DNA of 64,000 bases from Oceanobacter antarcticus (GCF_044962685.1 NZ_JBBKTX010000012.1:76898-140897), one strand, 5' to 3'; positions 32,113-42,550 are shown, numbered from the stretch's first letter. Notes: generated by a model from the letters alone, not told the origin. Numbers and translations are program-made.

Positions 32113-33795
32113 ATGCTAATCAGGGAATACCACCAACGCACCCGTCATCTGCCGGATGCTTATGCTGCCGGGCCGGAAAGTATCGACTGGGATGCTCAGC
32201 CCGATCCGTTCCGGCGTTACGACGGCGCCCGGCTGACCAGTTTGCCATTGGCGGCCTCGGAGTTGATTCTTGACCCCAGTAGCCGGCGCTGGGAACAGCT
32301 GTGGCAACCGCAACCGCAACCAGCGGCTAGCCCGCCCGTGGTCATCCCTGATCTGGCGCAACTGGGCTTGTTACTTGAATTGTCGCTGGCCTTGTCGGCC
32401 TGGAAGCAGTTCGGCAGTGCCAAATGGTCGCTGCGGGTAAACCCGTCCAGCGGCAACCTGCACCCGACAGAATGTTATTTGGTGGCTTGTTCGATTGCGG
32501 GGTTGGAAGACGGTGTTTATCACTATCGCCCGGATCAGCATGCACTGGAATTGCGTTGCCCGCTGGATGCGGTCACCGGGTCTGCAACGCCGCTGCTGTA
32601 TCTGGGATTAAGTTCGGTGCACTGGCGCGAAGCCTGGAAATACGGCGAACGTGGCTATCGCTACTGTCAGCTTGATGTCGGTCATGCGCTGGCGGCGGTC
32701 AGCTTTGCGGCTTCGACACTGGGCTGGGCGAGTTGCCAGATTCGCCCAGTGGCGCTGCCAGACAGCTCTCTGGCGAGCTTGCTGGGGTTGGATCGCCCGC
32801 AGGATCTGCAACAAGCGGATGGCTCGGTGGCAGAAGCGGAACATCCTGATTGTTTGCTGAATTTGCTCGCCAGCGATCAGACTGATACTGCTTCAATGGC
32901 TGCGTCACACCGGTGGTTGGAGAAAATACAGGAGCATGTACAACAAGGGGCGTGGTCTGGCCACGCCAATGTGCTCGACAAACGCCATTTTTATCAATGG
33001 CCGGTGATCGACGCCGTCGCCAGGGCTGCCAGTACCACTGCCGCCAGCCAGATGCTCGAGCTGCCAATGCCGCCAGCATCCGCAAGCTGGCCGGTGCCGA
33101 TCTGTGCCAGTGGCCAACGTGCGGCCGAACCGGCGGCGCGGCTGATTCGGCAGCGTCGTTCGGCACAGGCATTTGATCCCGCCGGGGGCATGGCGCTGGC
33201 CGATTTTTACACCTTGCTGGATCACTGTCTGCCACGGTCTGACTACAGTCCATGGAACACCTTGCCATTAGTCGCAGGCGTACAGCTGATGCTGTTTGTG
33301 CACAAGGTGGAAGGATTACCTTCCGGCCTGTATTGCCTGCAGCGCGACAGTAACGTTCCACTGCCGGATATGCGGGGACAATTACGGGCAGAATTTCAGT
33401 GGCAAGAAGTCGATTCGGCACCGTCGCATCTGTCGTTCCATTGCCTGTTAGCTGCCGGGACACGCCGTACGGCAATGCGCCTCAGTTGCCAACAAGCCAT
33501 CGCTGGAGAAAGCGCTTTCAGCCTCGCCATGATGGCAGACTGCAAAAAACTGGAAATCGAACCCTGGAGCTACCGCCATCTTTACTGGCAAGCCGGTGCT
33601 ATCGGACAGGTATTATATCTGGAAGCTGAAGCGGCTGGATTACGCGGCACCGGGATTGGTTGTTACTACGATGACATGGTGCATAACCTGTTTGGCCTGC
33701 AAAACGACCAGTGGCAAGTGCTGTATCACTTTACCGTGGGATTGCCGGTGATTGATCATCGTATTACCAGCTGGGCAGCGTACAGCAAAACGTAG
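32113..33795 (+). CDS. SagB/ThcOx-type nitroreductase with two domains
   Basis: About 560 residues comprising two nitroreductase-fold halves. The first (~70-270) contains LRVNPSSGNLHPTECYL and DVGHALAAVSFAASTLGW, and the second (~340-555) contains RQRRSAQAFDPAGGM and AETAGLRGTGIGCYYDD-like sequence near its end. SagB/ThcOx enzymes are FMN-dependent and oxidise azolines in peptide-toxin pathways, but many stand-alone double-domain members exist with unknown substrates. No precursor peptide or YcaO gene is seen here. The start is uncertain: 32113 is used, with 32068 as an alternative overlapping the NifZ-like gene. I recall similar proteins in some nif regions, unverified. Confidence 0.8.
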   Translation: MLIREYHQRTRHLPDAYAAGPESIDWDAQPDPFRRYDGARLTSLPLAASELILDPSSRRWEQLWQPQPQPAASPPVVIPDLAQLGLLLELSLALSAWKQFGSAKWSLRVNPSSGNLHPTECYLVACSIAGLEDGVYHYRPDQHALELRCPLDAVTGSATPLLYLGLSSVHWREAWKYGERGYRYCQLDVGHALAAVSFAASTLGWASCQIRPVALPDSSLASLLGLDRPQDLQQADGSVAEAEHPDCLLNLLASDQTDTASMAASHRWLEKIQEHVQQGAWSGHANVLDKRHFYQWPVIDAVARAASTTAASQMLELPMPPASASWPVPICASGQRAAEPAARLIRQRRSAQAFDPAGGMALADFYTLLDHCLPRSDYSPWNTLPLVAGVQLMLFVHKVEGLPSGLYCLQRDSNVPLPDMRGQLRAEFQWQEVDSAPSHLSFHCLLAAGTRRTAMRLSCQQAIAGESAFSLAMMADCKKLEIEPWSYRHLYWQAGAIGQVLYLEAEAAGLRGTGIGCYYDDMVHNLFGLQNDQWQVLYHFTVGLPVIDHRITSWAAYSKT

Positions 33796-33818
33796 GGATG
33801 GGGCTCTGTTCCCATCCC
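33795..33818. terminator. Bidirectional hairpin between convergent genes
   Basis: Perfect 8-base arms GGGATGGG/CCCATCCC with an 8-base loop begin at the last base of the SagB-like stop codon and end nine bases before the end of the convergent outer-membrane protein gene. Confidence 0.65.
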
Positions 33819-33826
33819 TGGGCTGG

Positions 33827-34825
33827 CTACTCGAAGTTCCAGCCAACAGAGATATACGCGGCTGCAGCGTATAGGGTGTTTTCCGGCAGGGTGACAGAAT
33901 CCAGTGCGTTGGACCATTCCTGAATCTTGTCACGATGACTGTACAGGCCAGTAATCAGCAACATGGTGCTCAGTTGCTGGCTGAACTGATAGCCAACCCC
34001 CAGTTTGCCAGTGACATCCAGACCGCCACCGAAGGTGCGTTCAAGTGAGCCATTGTGGCTGCTGTTGAGGATTTTCTCGTAGACCGGTGTGCCAACTTCC
34101 AGAGAAAACTGGTAACGCATGCCACTGGATTGTTTCATAAAATAACTGTCGTAGGCGATGCCGATCATGGCGCCAAAATTACTGGCATCCTCAAATACAA
34201 CGGTTTGGTTGGTTTCCGGGTCGTTGCGGATAAGATCAAAATAATCGGCTTCGTTGGAGATATCATCGAATTGATCGATGTATTGCTGCACCACGTCCAT
34301 CATCGCCGGGTTGTTGGTAATGTAATCCTTGATCGTGGCGTTGTAGGCGTCGTTGGCGTTGCCGGTGGTCCAGTCAAAACGGGAGAACGCGGTTTTCTGG
34401 TAGTGCATCCCGGCTGAGGCGTACCAGCCGTTCTGTAAGTGGTAGGACATCATCATGTCCAGAGTCTGGAAACTCAGTGACGTGGTGTTTTGCTGCACGT
34501 AACCGTCTTCGCCTTTCAGTTCCCAGTCTTCTCGATCTTCAAAGCTCAGTAGTGTCGAAGATGAGATGATGGAAAAACCGAGAGTGTCGTTCACTGCCGT
34601 ATAACCACCGGAGCGCTGCACAAAGTTGACCGTCTCGAAAGTCGACTTCATGTTGACACCGTAGTAGTTATTCAACTTTTCGCTGTAGTTAATGTATTGC
34701 ATGCCAGCAGCACCAAATACACTGAAGGAACGGTTTTCATATTCTGCCAGGGCCGACATGGAAGCAGTAGCAACCGCAACGGCCATCAGGGTTTGGGAAA
34801 GAGACTTCGAACGCTGTGAACTCAT
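33827..34825 (-). CDS. Predicted outer-membrane beta-barrel protein
   Basis: A 332-residue protein with a clear signal peptide (SLSQTLMAVAVATASMSALA, cleavage near residue 27). The mature part is rich in alternating aromatic and polar strands and ends in AAAYISVGWNFE, close to the aromatic C-terminal strand of outer-membrane barrels. A central acidic segment (~130-200) contains an all-helical insert (MMDVVQQYIDQFDDISNEADYFDLI). The family is not recognised. The start at 34825 follows GCAGGAAGCTACAC. It lies downstream of the large OmpA-domain gene, 129 bp away, and may be part of the same surface system. Confidence 0.75.
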   Translation of the reverse strand: MSSQRSKSLSQTLMAVAVATASMSALAEYENRSFSVFGAAGMQYINYSEKLNNYYGVNMKSTFETVNFVQRSGGYTAVNDTLGFSIISSSTLLSFEDREDWELKGEDGYVQQNTTSLSFQTLDMMMSYHLQNGWYASAGMHYQKTAFSRFDWTTGNANDAYNATIKDYITNNPAMMDVVQQYIDQFDDISNEADYFDLIRNDPETNQTVVFEDASNFGAMIGIAYDSYFMKQSSGMRYQFSLEVGTPVYEKILNSSHNGSLERTFGGGLDVTGKLGVGYQFSQQLSTMLLITGLYSHRDKIQEWSNALDSVTLPENTLYAAAAYISVGWNFE

Positions 34826-34954
34826 GTGTAGCTTCCTGCAGACGGATGTGACCGAACTATACAAAAACCGTCTGGTCGAAAGAAGCATTTGTCTGAAAAT
34901 TAGTCACCTGGGCTGGGCGTGCGGCATTGGATCAATCGGGTCAAGCAAACGGAA

Positions 34955-37900
34955 TCAGTCAAACGACGAGCGCATCGCTGCCAGCGACTGCTGGTCCGCC
35001 TTGAAGCGGACTTTCAGAAAGACACCCTGGGCAGTGTAGTTCGCTGCCGAAAAATCACTGTCGATAAAGCCGGAAAAGTTATAGCCCACACTCAGCCAGA
35101 CGTTGGTTTTGGGAATCCAGCCTAGCGAGAAACCGGTGCCATGTTCCGACTGGCCAGCTTCATAGCTGTGCAGGCGGCGGCCATGGGCACCAACGTCCCA
35201 GCGGTCGGTCAGGTGATGACGCCATTCTCCAGCCATATAGTCGATCGAAGCCGCGTAGTCGTCGCCATCGTATTGACTCAGCACCCGTTTTAATCCGTAC
35301 TGCCCGGCAAGCTGATTGCGGCTGGTGAACATCCAGTTAGCATGAATGTTGTTAATCAGCTTGCGAGTGCGATCGGGTGTGTGGTTACCGCCATCCGCAG
35401 TCTGCAGCCAGCGCGTTTGCCACAAGGCGGCATAGCGAGCCTGTTGCGGGCGCAGTGCCAAGTCAAACATGACATCCAGTTGTTGACTGTAAATGCTGCC
35501 TGCCATGGAGCGGAAGAAGTCCAGACTGGCACCGGTAGACAAGGTGTCACTGATCGGGTGGTAAAGCGCGGAGGAAACGACCCATTTGTCGGTTTCTCGG
35601 CCGTCTCGGTATTCCAGCCGGTTGTTCCACTGCCAGGGTTGGGTGTTGTAGCTCACCCCGGTACGCAGCGCGTAATAGTCTTCGGTCTGGTCGGCGCTTT
35701 CGGCGGGCTGGTTGGCTTCAATGTTACGGGCTTGATCGAATCCCAGACTGGCGGTCCAGCGTTCGTCAATAATAAATTCTTGACTCAGTCCCGACAGCGC
35801 CATGAGCTGATAGGCGTCATCCTGTCGAACTTGCTCAACACTCTGCTCAGCAATGGCACCTCTCCATGGGCTGGTACGCACACCCAGGCCAAGGCGTTGC
35901 GAGGCTTCACGGGCAAAGCCCGTTTCCATTGTACTGAACACGGAGGTTTTATTGGTCAACTTGTAGTCTGCCGAGAAGATCAGCTGATCCTGAGCTTCAC
36001 TGCGACGGGTATAGTTGGCCAGTACGGTGGCGTTGGTGGTCAGCCGTTCTTCAAAGAAGGTGCTGGAGATACCCGCCGATAGCTGATCGGCAAACACGGT
36101 GTCTGTTTCACTCTCTGCCTGGGCGTTAATGACCCCGAAAGTGAGGCGGTTACTGTCATCAATCGCGCGGGTCCAGTCGCCCTGGCCCTGATAGGTATCG
36201 AGGCCGGTAGACAGTTCATGGTGGTGGAAGGCCGTCAGCGACAGCTGATCCCTGTCACCAATAAACCAGGTGCCTTCAATGCCTTCCTTGCGTGAGTCAT
36301 TTTCGCTGTCTTCGTTGTCATCAATACCATAACGTTCGCCCTGGCGGCGGATATAGGCGCGGGTCTGCAGGTTTTCGCTGCGATGGGTGACATCGAGCAG
36401 ATAGGCGTTGCCACTGAATTCACCTGCAATGGTTTTTTTGCTGCTTTGGCCAACTTCACCGGTGATTTCGGTGTTACCTAGCTTGAGTGTGGTATCGACA
36501 GCGGTCAGTTGGCCTTCATGGTCGGGCTGGTTGACGTTCACTGCGGATACGCCAGCCTTGAGTTGGCGATCAAAAAATTTGACCCCGGCTCGACCACCGG
36601 CCACGTAACCCAGTTGTTGATCATCGACTTCGTATTCGGCCACGATATAGCGAGGGTTAAATGCATCATCGGTGGCCCGAATTGCCTGTTTGAAATAAAT
36701 GGTGCCGTCTTCGTAATCGATGACGTAGTCATAGTCACGCAGCAGAGGTTCGGTACTGATCACCAACTCGCTACGGTAGCGGTCATGGACTTCCAGGGTC
36801 AGCGATTCGCTGCTTTTTACCAGGTTTTTGCGGCTCAACCGGTATAGACCTGAGGTGCCATCACCTTGGATTTCGTCACGGATAAAACCGTTGTCGGTTT
36901 GTGATACAAACGCTGTCGTTTCGACATTTTCACCTTGGTAGGCGGTTTGCAAGCCGGTCATGCGGCGGCTGTATTGGCCCAGTTCAGTCTGGTCGAGGTC
37001 GGTGTCGATATCACCAAACATGGTATAGAAGCGGTTACGTTCCAGGCGTACATAAAGTTTGCGGCCGGAGCTGGCATCGAGCTGTTGGTTGCTGGCGTCG
37101 CCGTAGAGGGTGTAGTACTCGTCGGCGTTAATCAGCTGCGAGAAGGCTTCTGCCTGGGGTTTACCACTGTCATAGGCAGCCGTCAGCAGCCATTCGCCCG
37201 AGACCCGGCCCTGGCTGTAAAAGGCGACGCGGCCATCGTGGTAAATGTGGTTATCAACACCAGCGGCGTTGAGCCCTGCGGCGTCGCCGGAGGCTGAATT
37301 AAAACCAACGGTCATGTCGCCCAGCCCGACCAGAATCCACTCGCGCGGCTCCGGTTTCAGCCAGGCGCGGATTTCTTCGCTCTGGCCGTCGGCGTGGTTA
37401 AACACCAGTACGGCTTCACCGGAGCGGTTGGTGGGGGCCAGAGTGATACGAACCACGCCATCCTGACCCACTTGATAGAAGTTCTGTGAGCTTTCATTCA
37501 GCGGGCTGGATTCGGTTTCATTCTGTTCGGAATAGAGGGTGTAGGGTGACTCGACGGCGGTGCTGATTTGCAGGTTGGTGTGCAGCGGATAGCCATCGCG
37601 GTCGGTCAGGCGTACCGCAATCACCGGTGTGGTAATCCCGTCGGCCACCAGGGTGCTGAGCTCTGGCTCCAGTCTGGCGTTGGCGGACTGTTCTGATAGT
37701 TGAACACGGGCATCGATGGTTTCCAGCCGCTCTCCATTTTTGTTCAGGACATCGACCGAGAAACGGTTGGCACCGGTATTAATGCTGATGCCTTTCCAGG
37801 TGGTGACCATCAGGTTGCGTGCGCGACTGCGGACAACCCCTTCAAGGTTGAGCATGGAGACTGGCTCGCCATTCAGTTTCAGCTTGATGAGCTGATCTCT

Positions 37901-40828
37901 GGTATGACGAATGGCGATGTTGACGGCAGAAATAGAGGCGCTGCGATCCAGTTGTGGCCAGACCCATCCGGCTGTTTCCGGTTGGCCGGCAAACCAGTTT
38001 TCATCGAATGCCGGCATCTTTTCCTGCGCGGAAAATTCATTTTGGTCTAGCTCAACTGTCTTGCGGTGACGCTTGATTCTCAGTGAGTCGAGACTGGCTT
38101 GTATTTTCTCGGATTCAATGTGAGCACCGACGGATTCCAGTTGGACGTTTGCTTCTGCGGCCAGCAGGTTGACTTCAACTCGCCGGTTTTTGGCCCGGCC
38201 CTCGGTGGTGGTATTTGTCGCAATCGGGTCGGCTTGGCCACGGCCTTCCGCCTTGATCTGGTCATCGGTCAGCTTCAGCTTGTCTTTAATATAGTCTGCC
38301 ACGGCATCGGCACGGGCTTCTGACAGGGCCTGGTTATCAGAAAAAATATGACGGCTGCGGGGGGCGATGCGGGTGCGGTCGGTGTGGCCGACCACTTCCA
38401 GCTGGATGTTTTTCAGATCCAGCAGACGGTTGACCACGCCATCCAGGGTCATCTGGTCGTTGTCAGACAGCTCGGCAAAGAAGACTTCAAACTTGGGTTG
38501 CTCTGGTTGTTCCAGCACTCCCTGCGGTGGTGGAATACGCAGTTTAGCCAGTGTCGTGACTGGGGTGATTTTCAGGTTTTTTTGCTCACCGACTTCAAAC
38601 AGGGTAACGGCTTTGGTGGTCAGGTCACCGGCTACTGCCTGGTCGGTCACAACGCCGTTAAAGGTGATGAGCTGTTGCCACTGTTCTGGCTTGTCGCCCA
38701 GATCGAATACCAGCGTGCCCGTGTAATTTTTTGGGTCTGCACTGGGGTATGAATCGACTTGGCTGCTGCCCGGCACATAGGCAACGCCTGCTGGCAAGGA
38801 GATCATGCTGCGAACATTCTGTATCGCCAAGCCCTCACCGTTCAGGGTAAAGGCGTAGGACAGCAACTCGCTGACTGGCGAGTGATACTCTGCCAATGTC
38901 GTGCGTTCTGATGCGCTCATTGGCACCAGGGTTTGTAGCAGTTTCTGGCTGACTTCACCTGATGGCGGTATTTTCGGTTTGAGGGTGTAATCAACCCGCC
39001 ATAGGGAACCTGGCTGTAAATCGACAAATTGGCTGAAATCCCGGCCAGCATGAAAACCGAGGTTGTCACAGGCCTGTAATTCCAGGTCACCAGGCAGGGT
39101 GATGGCATCCAGCTGGACGACGTGGCTGCCTGGGCGAACATGTTCAATGTGCCATTCACCGTTTTCGTCGGTGACAACGTAGGTGCCGTCTTCCATAAAC
39201 AGGCGCACGTCAGCGACGCCAATCTGTTCGGTGGTGTTGTCACAGTCGCCGATATAAACCCGGCCAAACAGGCGCGCATAGTCACGATAAAAATCGTCGT
39301 TCACTGTGACGCGAGCCGTTGCCTCATTGGTACTTAAAACGTCGTCGATAAGGTTGACGGTATTCACCAGCGAGCCTTTGGCGTTGGCCGCTACCTGAGT
39401 CACGTAGCTGAGGCTGGCGGATGAGTTGGCGGCAACGTCCGGGATGCTGAATCGCAGGGTACGGCCGTTATGGCTGATGTCTGGATCGGCAAGTTTCTCT
39501 CCGGCGAAATAGGCCGAGCCTGGCTGGTATTTCAGCCCCACGGGTAATTGATCGGACAGTTGGCCATCGCTCAGGGCAACATCTGCCAGTGTTAAGGTGA
39601 CGCTGTATTTGATGAAGTCACCAATGGCGGCTGACGTGACATTGGCCGATTTTTTCAACAGTACGCCGGTGTCGAGGCGATCGGCGGGAACGTCGGTAAC
39701 AAAGAGATGACTGCTCACGGTAAACGCGCCACCACGGGAAATGGCGTTGATAAGAAAGCTACCATCCAGCGCCGCAATGGCAGCATTGCTGGTGGCGGAC
39801 GGAATCTGGTAATTGGTGGGAGTTTTAAATTCCAGTCGATATTCACCGTTTGGCAAATACGGGAAGCGGAAACTGCCATCCGGAAAGCTGACGTTGGTCG
39901 CCATGGTGCCTGCCGCACTAATGCTGGCGGTTGGGCCAGTGGTCAGTGTGGCAGTGTACGGGGTGATGCCATCGTCATCGTACACAGTGGCGGGTAGACC
40001 GGTGCTGTTGTCGATGAGAGTAACCTGAATACCGTTCAGTAGTTCGCCGGTGCTGGCGTCGAATACCCGGCTGTAGGGATCAAAGATACCGGTATCCTTG
40101 ACGGTATCGGTTGCGTCGGCCGAGTCGATATACGACGCGGTAATACCCGAGTTGGTGGATACCGAGAGTTCACAGTTGTAGCTGATGGCCCGGTCGTCTG
40201 CGCTCACGGTATTGATCACACCGTAGAAAATGCCGCTGTTGATATCGGATTCACTCAAACGCAGGGTTTCGTAATCGCTACCCTCGTTGTTGGAAAGGGT
40301 AACCGTAATCTGGTCAATCCGTACCGGGTTAAGGTTTTTGTCCTGATCTTCCACTCGCACCAGTAAGGGTTCGCCGACCTTGAAACCATATTCCAGCGCA
40401 CTGATACCGTAATCGCCAGGTAGATTCTGGGTGCTACCTGAGAGATCGGTGAAGTGGTTGTTGGCGGTAAAGTTACCTGTACTATCGGCACATTCTGAAG
40501 CGGAAATCGTAACCTGTTCAGAGCCGCTTGCCCCACTGAAGTGAAGTAAATCCAGAGTTGCGCTGGTGGCTGCAGGGGCAAAACTGATACTGCCAGTGGT
40601 AAAGGTCGCTGATGCTGATTGGCGCATGGCAGCTTGGCCAACCTGGTAATTGGCACTGGCATGGTTGGTAATTTCAGTATTGGCGGGTGTTACTGCATGG
40701 CTCCACCCACTAATACCAATCACCAATAACGCTATTCCCGGGCGCAGGTATAGACGCGTCAGCACCCGGGGCATAACCCCGTGTGCTGAGCGGCCATAAC
40801 GCATGTTCAACCCAGGAAAGTGAGGCAT
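34955..40828 (-). CDS. Giant secreted DUF11/OmpA/beta-barrel surface protein
   Basis: A 1957-residue protein. After a signal region ending SGWSHA (~44) comes the module TPANTEITNHASANYQVG. Then follow a DUF11-type domain (~383-493, LLKKSANVTSAAIGDFIKYS), an SdrD/carboxypeptidase-regulatory-like beta domain (~519-570, GRVYIGDCDNTTEQIG), a second DUF11-like domain (~650-715), an OmpA peptidoglycan-binding domain (~770-880, VVGHTDRTRI and GRAKNRRVEVNLL), an invasin/Ig-like domain (~1045-1095) and about 790 residues of strand-rich sequence that look like an outer-membrane barrel. Unusually, the OmpA domain is in the middle. Alternative starts are 40804 and 40771. The start is four bases from the stop of the previous gene, so it belongs to the DUF11 operon. 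The function is unknown; anchoring or export of the smaller proteins is possible. Confidence 0.82.
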   Translation of the reverse strand: MPHFPGLNMRYGRSAHGVMPRVLTRLYLRPGIALLVIGISGWSHAVTPANTEITNHASANYQVGQAAMRQSASATFTTGSISFAPAATSATLDLLHFSGASGSEQVTISASECADSTGNFTANNHFTDLSGSTQNLPGDYGISALEYGFKVGEPLLVRVEDQDKNLNPVRIDQITVTLSNNEGSDYETLRLSESDINSGIFYGVINTVSADDRAISYNCELSVSTNSGITASYIDSADATDTVKDTGIFDPYSRVFDASTGELLNGIQVTLIDNSTGLPATVYDDDGITPYTATLTTGPTASISAAGTMATNVSFPDGSFRFPYLPNGEYRLEFKTPTNYQIPSATSNAAIAALDGSFLINAISRGGAFTVSSHLFVTDVPADRLDTGVLLKKSANVTSAAIGDFIKYSVTLTLADVALSDGQLSDQLPVGLKYQPGSAYFAGEKLADPDISHNGRTLRFSIPDVAANSSASLSYVTQVAANAKGSLVNTVNLIDDVLSTNEATARVTVNDDFYRDYARLFGRVYIGDCDNTTEQIGVADVRLFMEDGTYVVTDENGEWHIEHVRPGSHVVQLDAITLPGDLELQACDNLGFHAGRDFSQFVDLQPGSLWRVDYTLKPKIPPSGEVSQKLLQTLVPMSASERTTLAEYHSPVSELLSYAFTLNGEGLAIQNVRSMISLPAGVAYVPGSSQVDSYPSADPKNYTGTLVFDLGDKPEQWQQLITFNGVVTDQAVAGDLTTKAVTLFEVGEQKNLKITPVTTLAKLRIPPPQGVLEQPEQPKFEVFFAELSDNDQMTLDGVVNRLLDLKNIQLEVVGHTDRTRIAPRSRHIFSDNQALSEARADAVADYIKDKLKLTDDQIKAEGRGQADPIATNTTTEGRAKNRRVEVNLLAAEANVQLESVGAHIESEKIQASLDSLRIKRHRKTVELDQNEFSAQEKMPAFDENWFAGQPETAGWVWPQLDRSASISAVNIAIRHTRDQLIKLKLNGEPVSMLNLEGVVRSRARNLMVTTWKGISINTGANRFSVDVLNKNGERLETIDARVQLSEQSANARLEPELSTLVADGITTPVIAVRLTDRDGYPLHTNLQISTAVESPYTLYSEQNETESSPLNESSQNFYQVGQDGVVRITLAPTNRSGEAVLVFNHADGQSEEIRAWLKPEPREWILVGLGDMTVGFNSASGDAAGLNAAGVDNHIYHDGRVAFYSQGRVSGEWLLTAAYDSGKPQAEAFSQLINADEYYTLYGDASNQQLDASSGRKLYVRLERNRFYTMFGDIDTDLDQTELGQYSRRMTGLQTAYQGENVETTAFVSQTDNGFIRDEIQGDGTSGLYRLSRKNLVKSSESLTLEVHDRYRSELVISTEPLLRDYDYVIDYEDGTIYFKQAIRATDDAFNPRYIVAEYEVDDQQLGYVAGGRAGVKFFDRQLKAGVSAVNVNQPDHEGQLTAVDTTLKLGNTEITGEVGQSSKKTIAGEFSGNAYLLDVTHRSENLQTRAYIRRQGERYGIDDNEDSENDSRKEGIEGTWFIGDRDQLSLTAFHHHELSTGLDTYQGQGDWTRAIDDSNRLTFGVINAQAESETDTVFADQLSAGISSTFFEERLTTNATVLANYTRRSEAQDQLIFSADYKLTNKTSVFSTMETGFAREASQRLGLGVRTSPWRGAIAEQSVEQVRQDDAYQLMALSGLSQEFIIDERWTASLGFDQARNIEANQPAESADQTEDYYALRTGVSYNTQPWQWNNRLEYRDGRETDKWVVSSALYHPISDTLSTGASLDFFRSMAGSIYSQQLDVMFDLALRPQQARYAALWQTRWLQTADGGNHTPDRTRKLINNIHANWMFTSRNQLAGQYGLKRVLSQYDGDDYAASIDYMAGEWRHHLTDRWDVGAHGRRLHSYEAGQSEHGTGFSLGWIPKTNVWLSVGYNFSGFIDSDFSAANYTAQGVFLKVRFKADQQSLAAMRSSFD

Positions 40829-40831
40829 GCG

Positions 40832-42049
40832 TTACTGGATGGTGACTTCAAACTTAACCACCGCGATGTCGTCGGCTTCCATCTGCAAACCGGTACCCAG
40901 ATCAACCGTGACGGTATCAATCGGGCTTGCACCTGAGCTGTCGGTCGCGACTTCACCTTCGTCCGTATCCACTGCTGGCGTCAGAGTGGTCGGCGTGGTT
41001 GTTCCGGCGCTGTTATCGGTGAAGTCGAGAGTGAACAGATCGGTGCCGTTAATCGCATCACCAAAGCGCAGGCTCGATACCAGCGTATCCGCAATCACAG
41101 CGTTGGTCGCAGTACCTCGGCCGGTATTGGTCAGTGTCAGGGTATAGGTGACGACCGCCCCCGGGATGAACTTCGGATTGGTGGTACCGTTGATTGGGTC
41201 TTCAGAAATGGCCTGGGTTTTCACCAGTTCCAGTATCGGGAAGGTCAGTTCGAGGGCATCGGTAGTGGTTTCTTCGTTCTTGGCACTATCGGCGATATCT
41301 GCATGAACGATATCGACAGCACCAACGCTGTCTGCGGCCGTTGTTTCGGTGGTGATATCGGTTTGAACGCTGCTGATCAGGGCATTACGACCCGAGACGG
41401 TCGTCTCCAGACCAAGGATGTCGGCGTCAGTACCTTCAAAGCCGATATCGGTCGCGGTGACATAGATATAGGTAATATCGTCTGTTGCGTTTGTTGCGCC
41501 ATCGGCCAATGTGGTGGTGGTCAGCTGGGAAGTGACCAGAGTACCGGTAATCTCGGTATCTGCTCCGGTATCCAGAATCGCATCATCCGACTCATAGTAT
41601 TTAACTGCGGTCAGGGCGTTGTCTATGGTATCAACTACCGGGTTAGTGGCCGGATCACCACCTGTAACCGCCACCGTGCCAGCGGTTGCCATCTGATCAA
41701 TAGCAGCCAAAGAGAAGTCCAGTGGTGCGTTACTCAAGTTGGTAATCTTGTACGCCATTACGGTGGTCTCGAGGCCATCGTTGGTGACGGTGTAGGTGGT
41801 GGTGGCCAGACGGTCAACTGAGAAGTTGACCTTGACGTCAACAACAAAGCTGGTGGGGTCGCCAGGTGTACCGCCAATAGTGGGGGTGGACTCAACCTGC
41901 GGCTGATCGGTAGCACCGACTTTAAAGTCCAGCGTTGCGGTGTTGTTAATCGTGGTACCTGCCGTGGTGCCGACGGCGTAGGCATTGGTTGCCATACCGC
42001 TCAGTGCGCCAATAACAGCAGGAACCCAAAGGGCGTTGTGCAGTTTCAT
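40832..42049 (-). CDS. Secreted DUF11-type repeat protein
   Basis: A 405-residue protein with a signal peptide (VPAVIGALSGMATNAYA) followed at once by GTTAGTTINNTATLDFKVG, a module shared with the proteins at 42551 and 34955. Two beta-rich domains follow, the second a DUF11 type (LVKTQAISEDPINGTTNPKF and YTLTLTNTGRGTATNAVI). No cysteine, no membrane anchor and no sortase or autotransporter signal are seen. The composition is extremely rich in Thr, Ala, Asp and Val. The phrase DPINGTTNPKFIPG recurs as DPVNGSTNPKRIPG in the 43617-46712 protein. RBS GGGAGAGAACTACC. Confidence 0.8.
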   Translation of the reverse strand: MKLHNALWVPAVIGALSGMATNAYAVGTTAGTTINNTATLDFKVGATDQPQVESTPTIGGTPGDPTSFVVDVKVNFSVDRLATTTYTVTNDGLETTVMAYKITNLSNAPLDFSLAAIDQMATAGTVAVTGGDPATNPVVDTIDNALTAVKYYESDDAILDTGADTEITGTLVTSQLTTTTLADGATNATDDITYIYVTATDIGFEGTDADILGLETTVSGRNALISSVQTDITTETTAADSVGAVDIVHADIADSAKNEETTTDALELTFPILELVKTQAISEDPINGTTNPKFIPGAVVTYTLTLTNTGRGTATNAVIADTLVSSLRFGDAINGTDLFTLDFTDNSAGTTTPTTLTPAVDTDEGEVATDSSGASPIDTVTVDLGTGLQMEADDIAVVKFEVTIQ

Positions 42050-42067
42050 GGTAGTTCTCTCCCGGGG

Positions 42068-42535
42068 TTAGTTAACACGTACTTTGAATTCAACCGTACC
42101 CTTTGAAGCCGGGGCTATTGCATCCAGGTTCCAGCGGATATGGGTGATCTCTTCAGGGCGTGCCAGTTGTTGCTTGCCGTCTTTTACAACGAACAATTCG
42201 GCAGCGCGGGCAAAGGCTTGCCCGTTGTCTGCGGAATAGGTCACCTTGCTGTTCAGGCCTGTGGCGCTGTTGGCAATGTAGGTGGTTTTTTCAGGAATCG
42301 GATTATTGATGGCGACGGAGGTGGCGGCCTCGGTTCCCGTGTTGGCGTATTCAATGCGATAGCCAACGATGTCACCGGGGACAATCTTGTCCAGCGATTG
42401 CCATTCTTCGGTTACTGAGCCGTCTTGCTGTTGCTTCAGTACAATTTTGAAGGCTTGGTTAACCAGAGTGACATCGGCCATGGCGGCCAGAGGCGTCAGT
42501 ATCAAACCGATAACAAATGCGCGAATTATCTTCAT
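42068..42535 (-). CDS. Small secreted DUF11-domain protein
   Basis: A 155-residue protein with a signal peptide (IIRAFVIGLILTPLAAMA) and a single DUF11-type domain (IVPGDIVGYRIEYANTGTEAATSVAINNPIPEKTTYIANS). It is the minimal unit of the cluster. It follows the 349-residue gene after 15 bp and precedes the 405-residue gene after 18 bp, so all are likely translated from one message. It may be a cap or subunit of a surface fibre; this is only inference. Confidence 0.8.
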   Translation of the reverse strand: MKIIRAFVIGLILTPLAAMADVTLVNQAFKIVLKQQQDGSVTEEWQSLDKIVPGDIVGYRIEYANTGTEAATSVAINNPIPEKTTYIANSATGLNSKVTYSADNGQAFARAAELFVVKDGKQQLARPEEITHIRWNLDAIAPASKGTVEFKVRVN

Positions 42536-42550
42536 AGGAATGCCCTTTGA

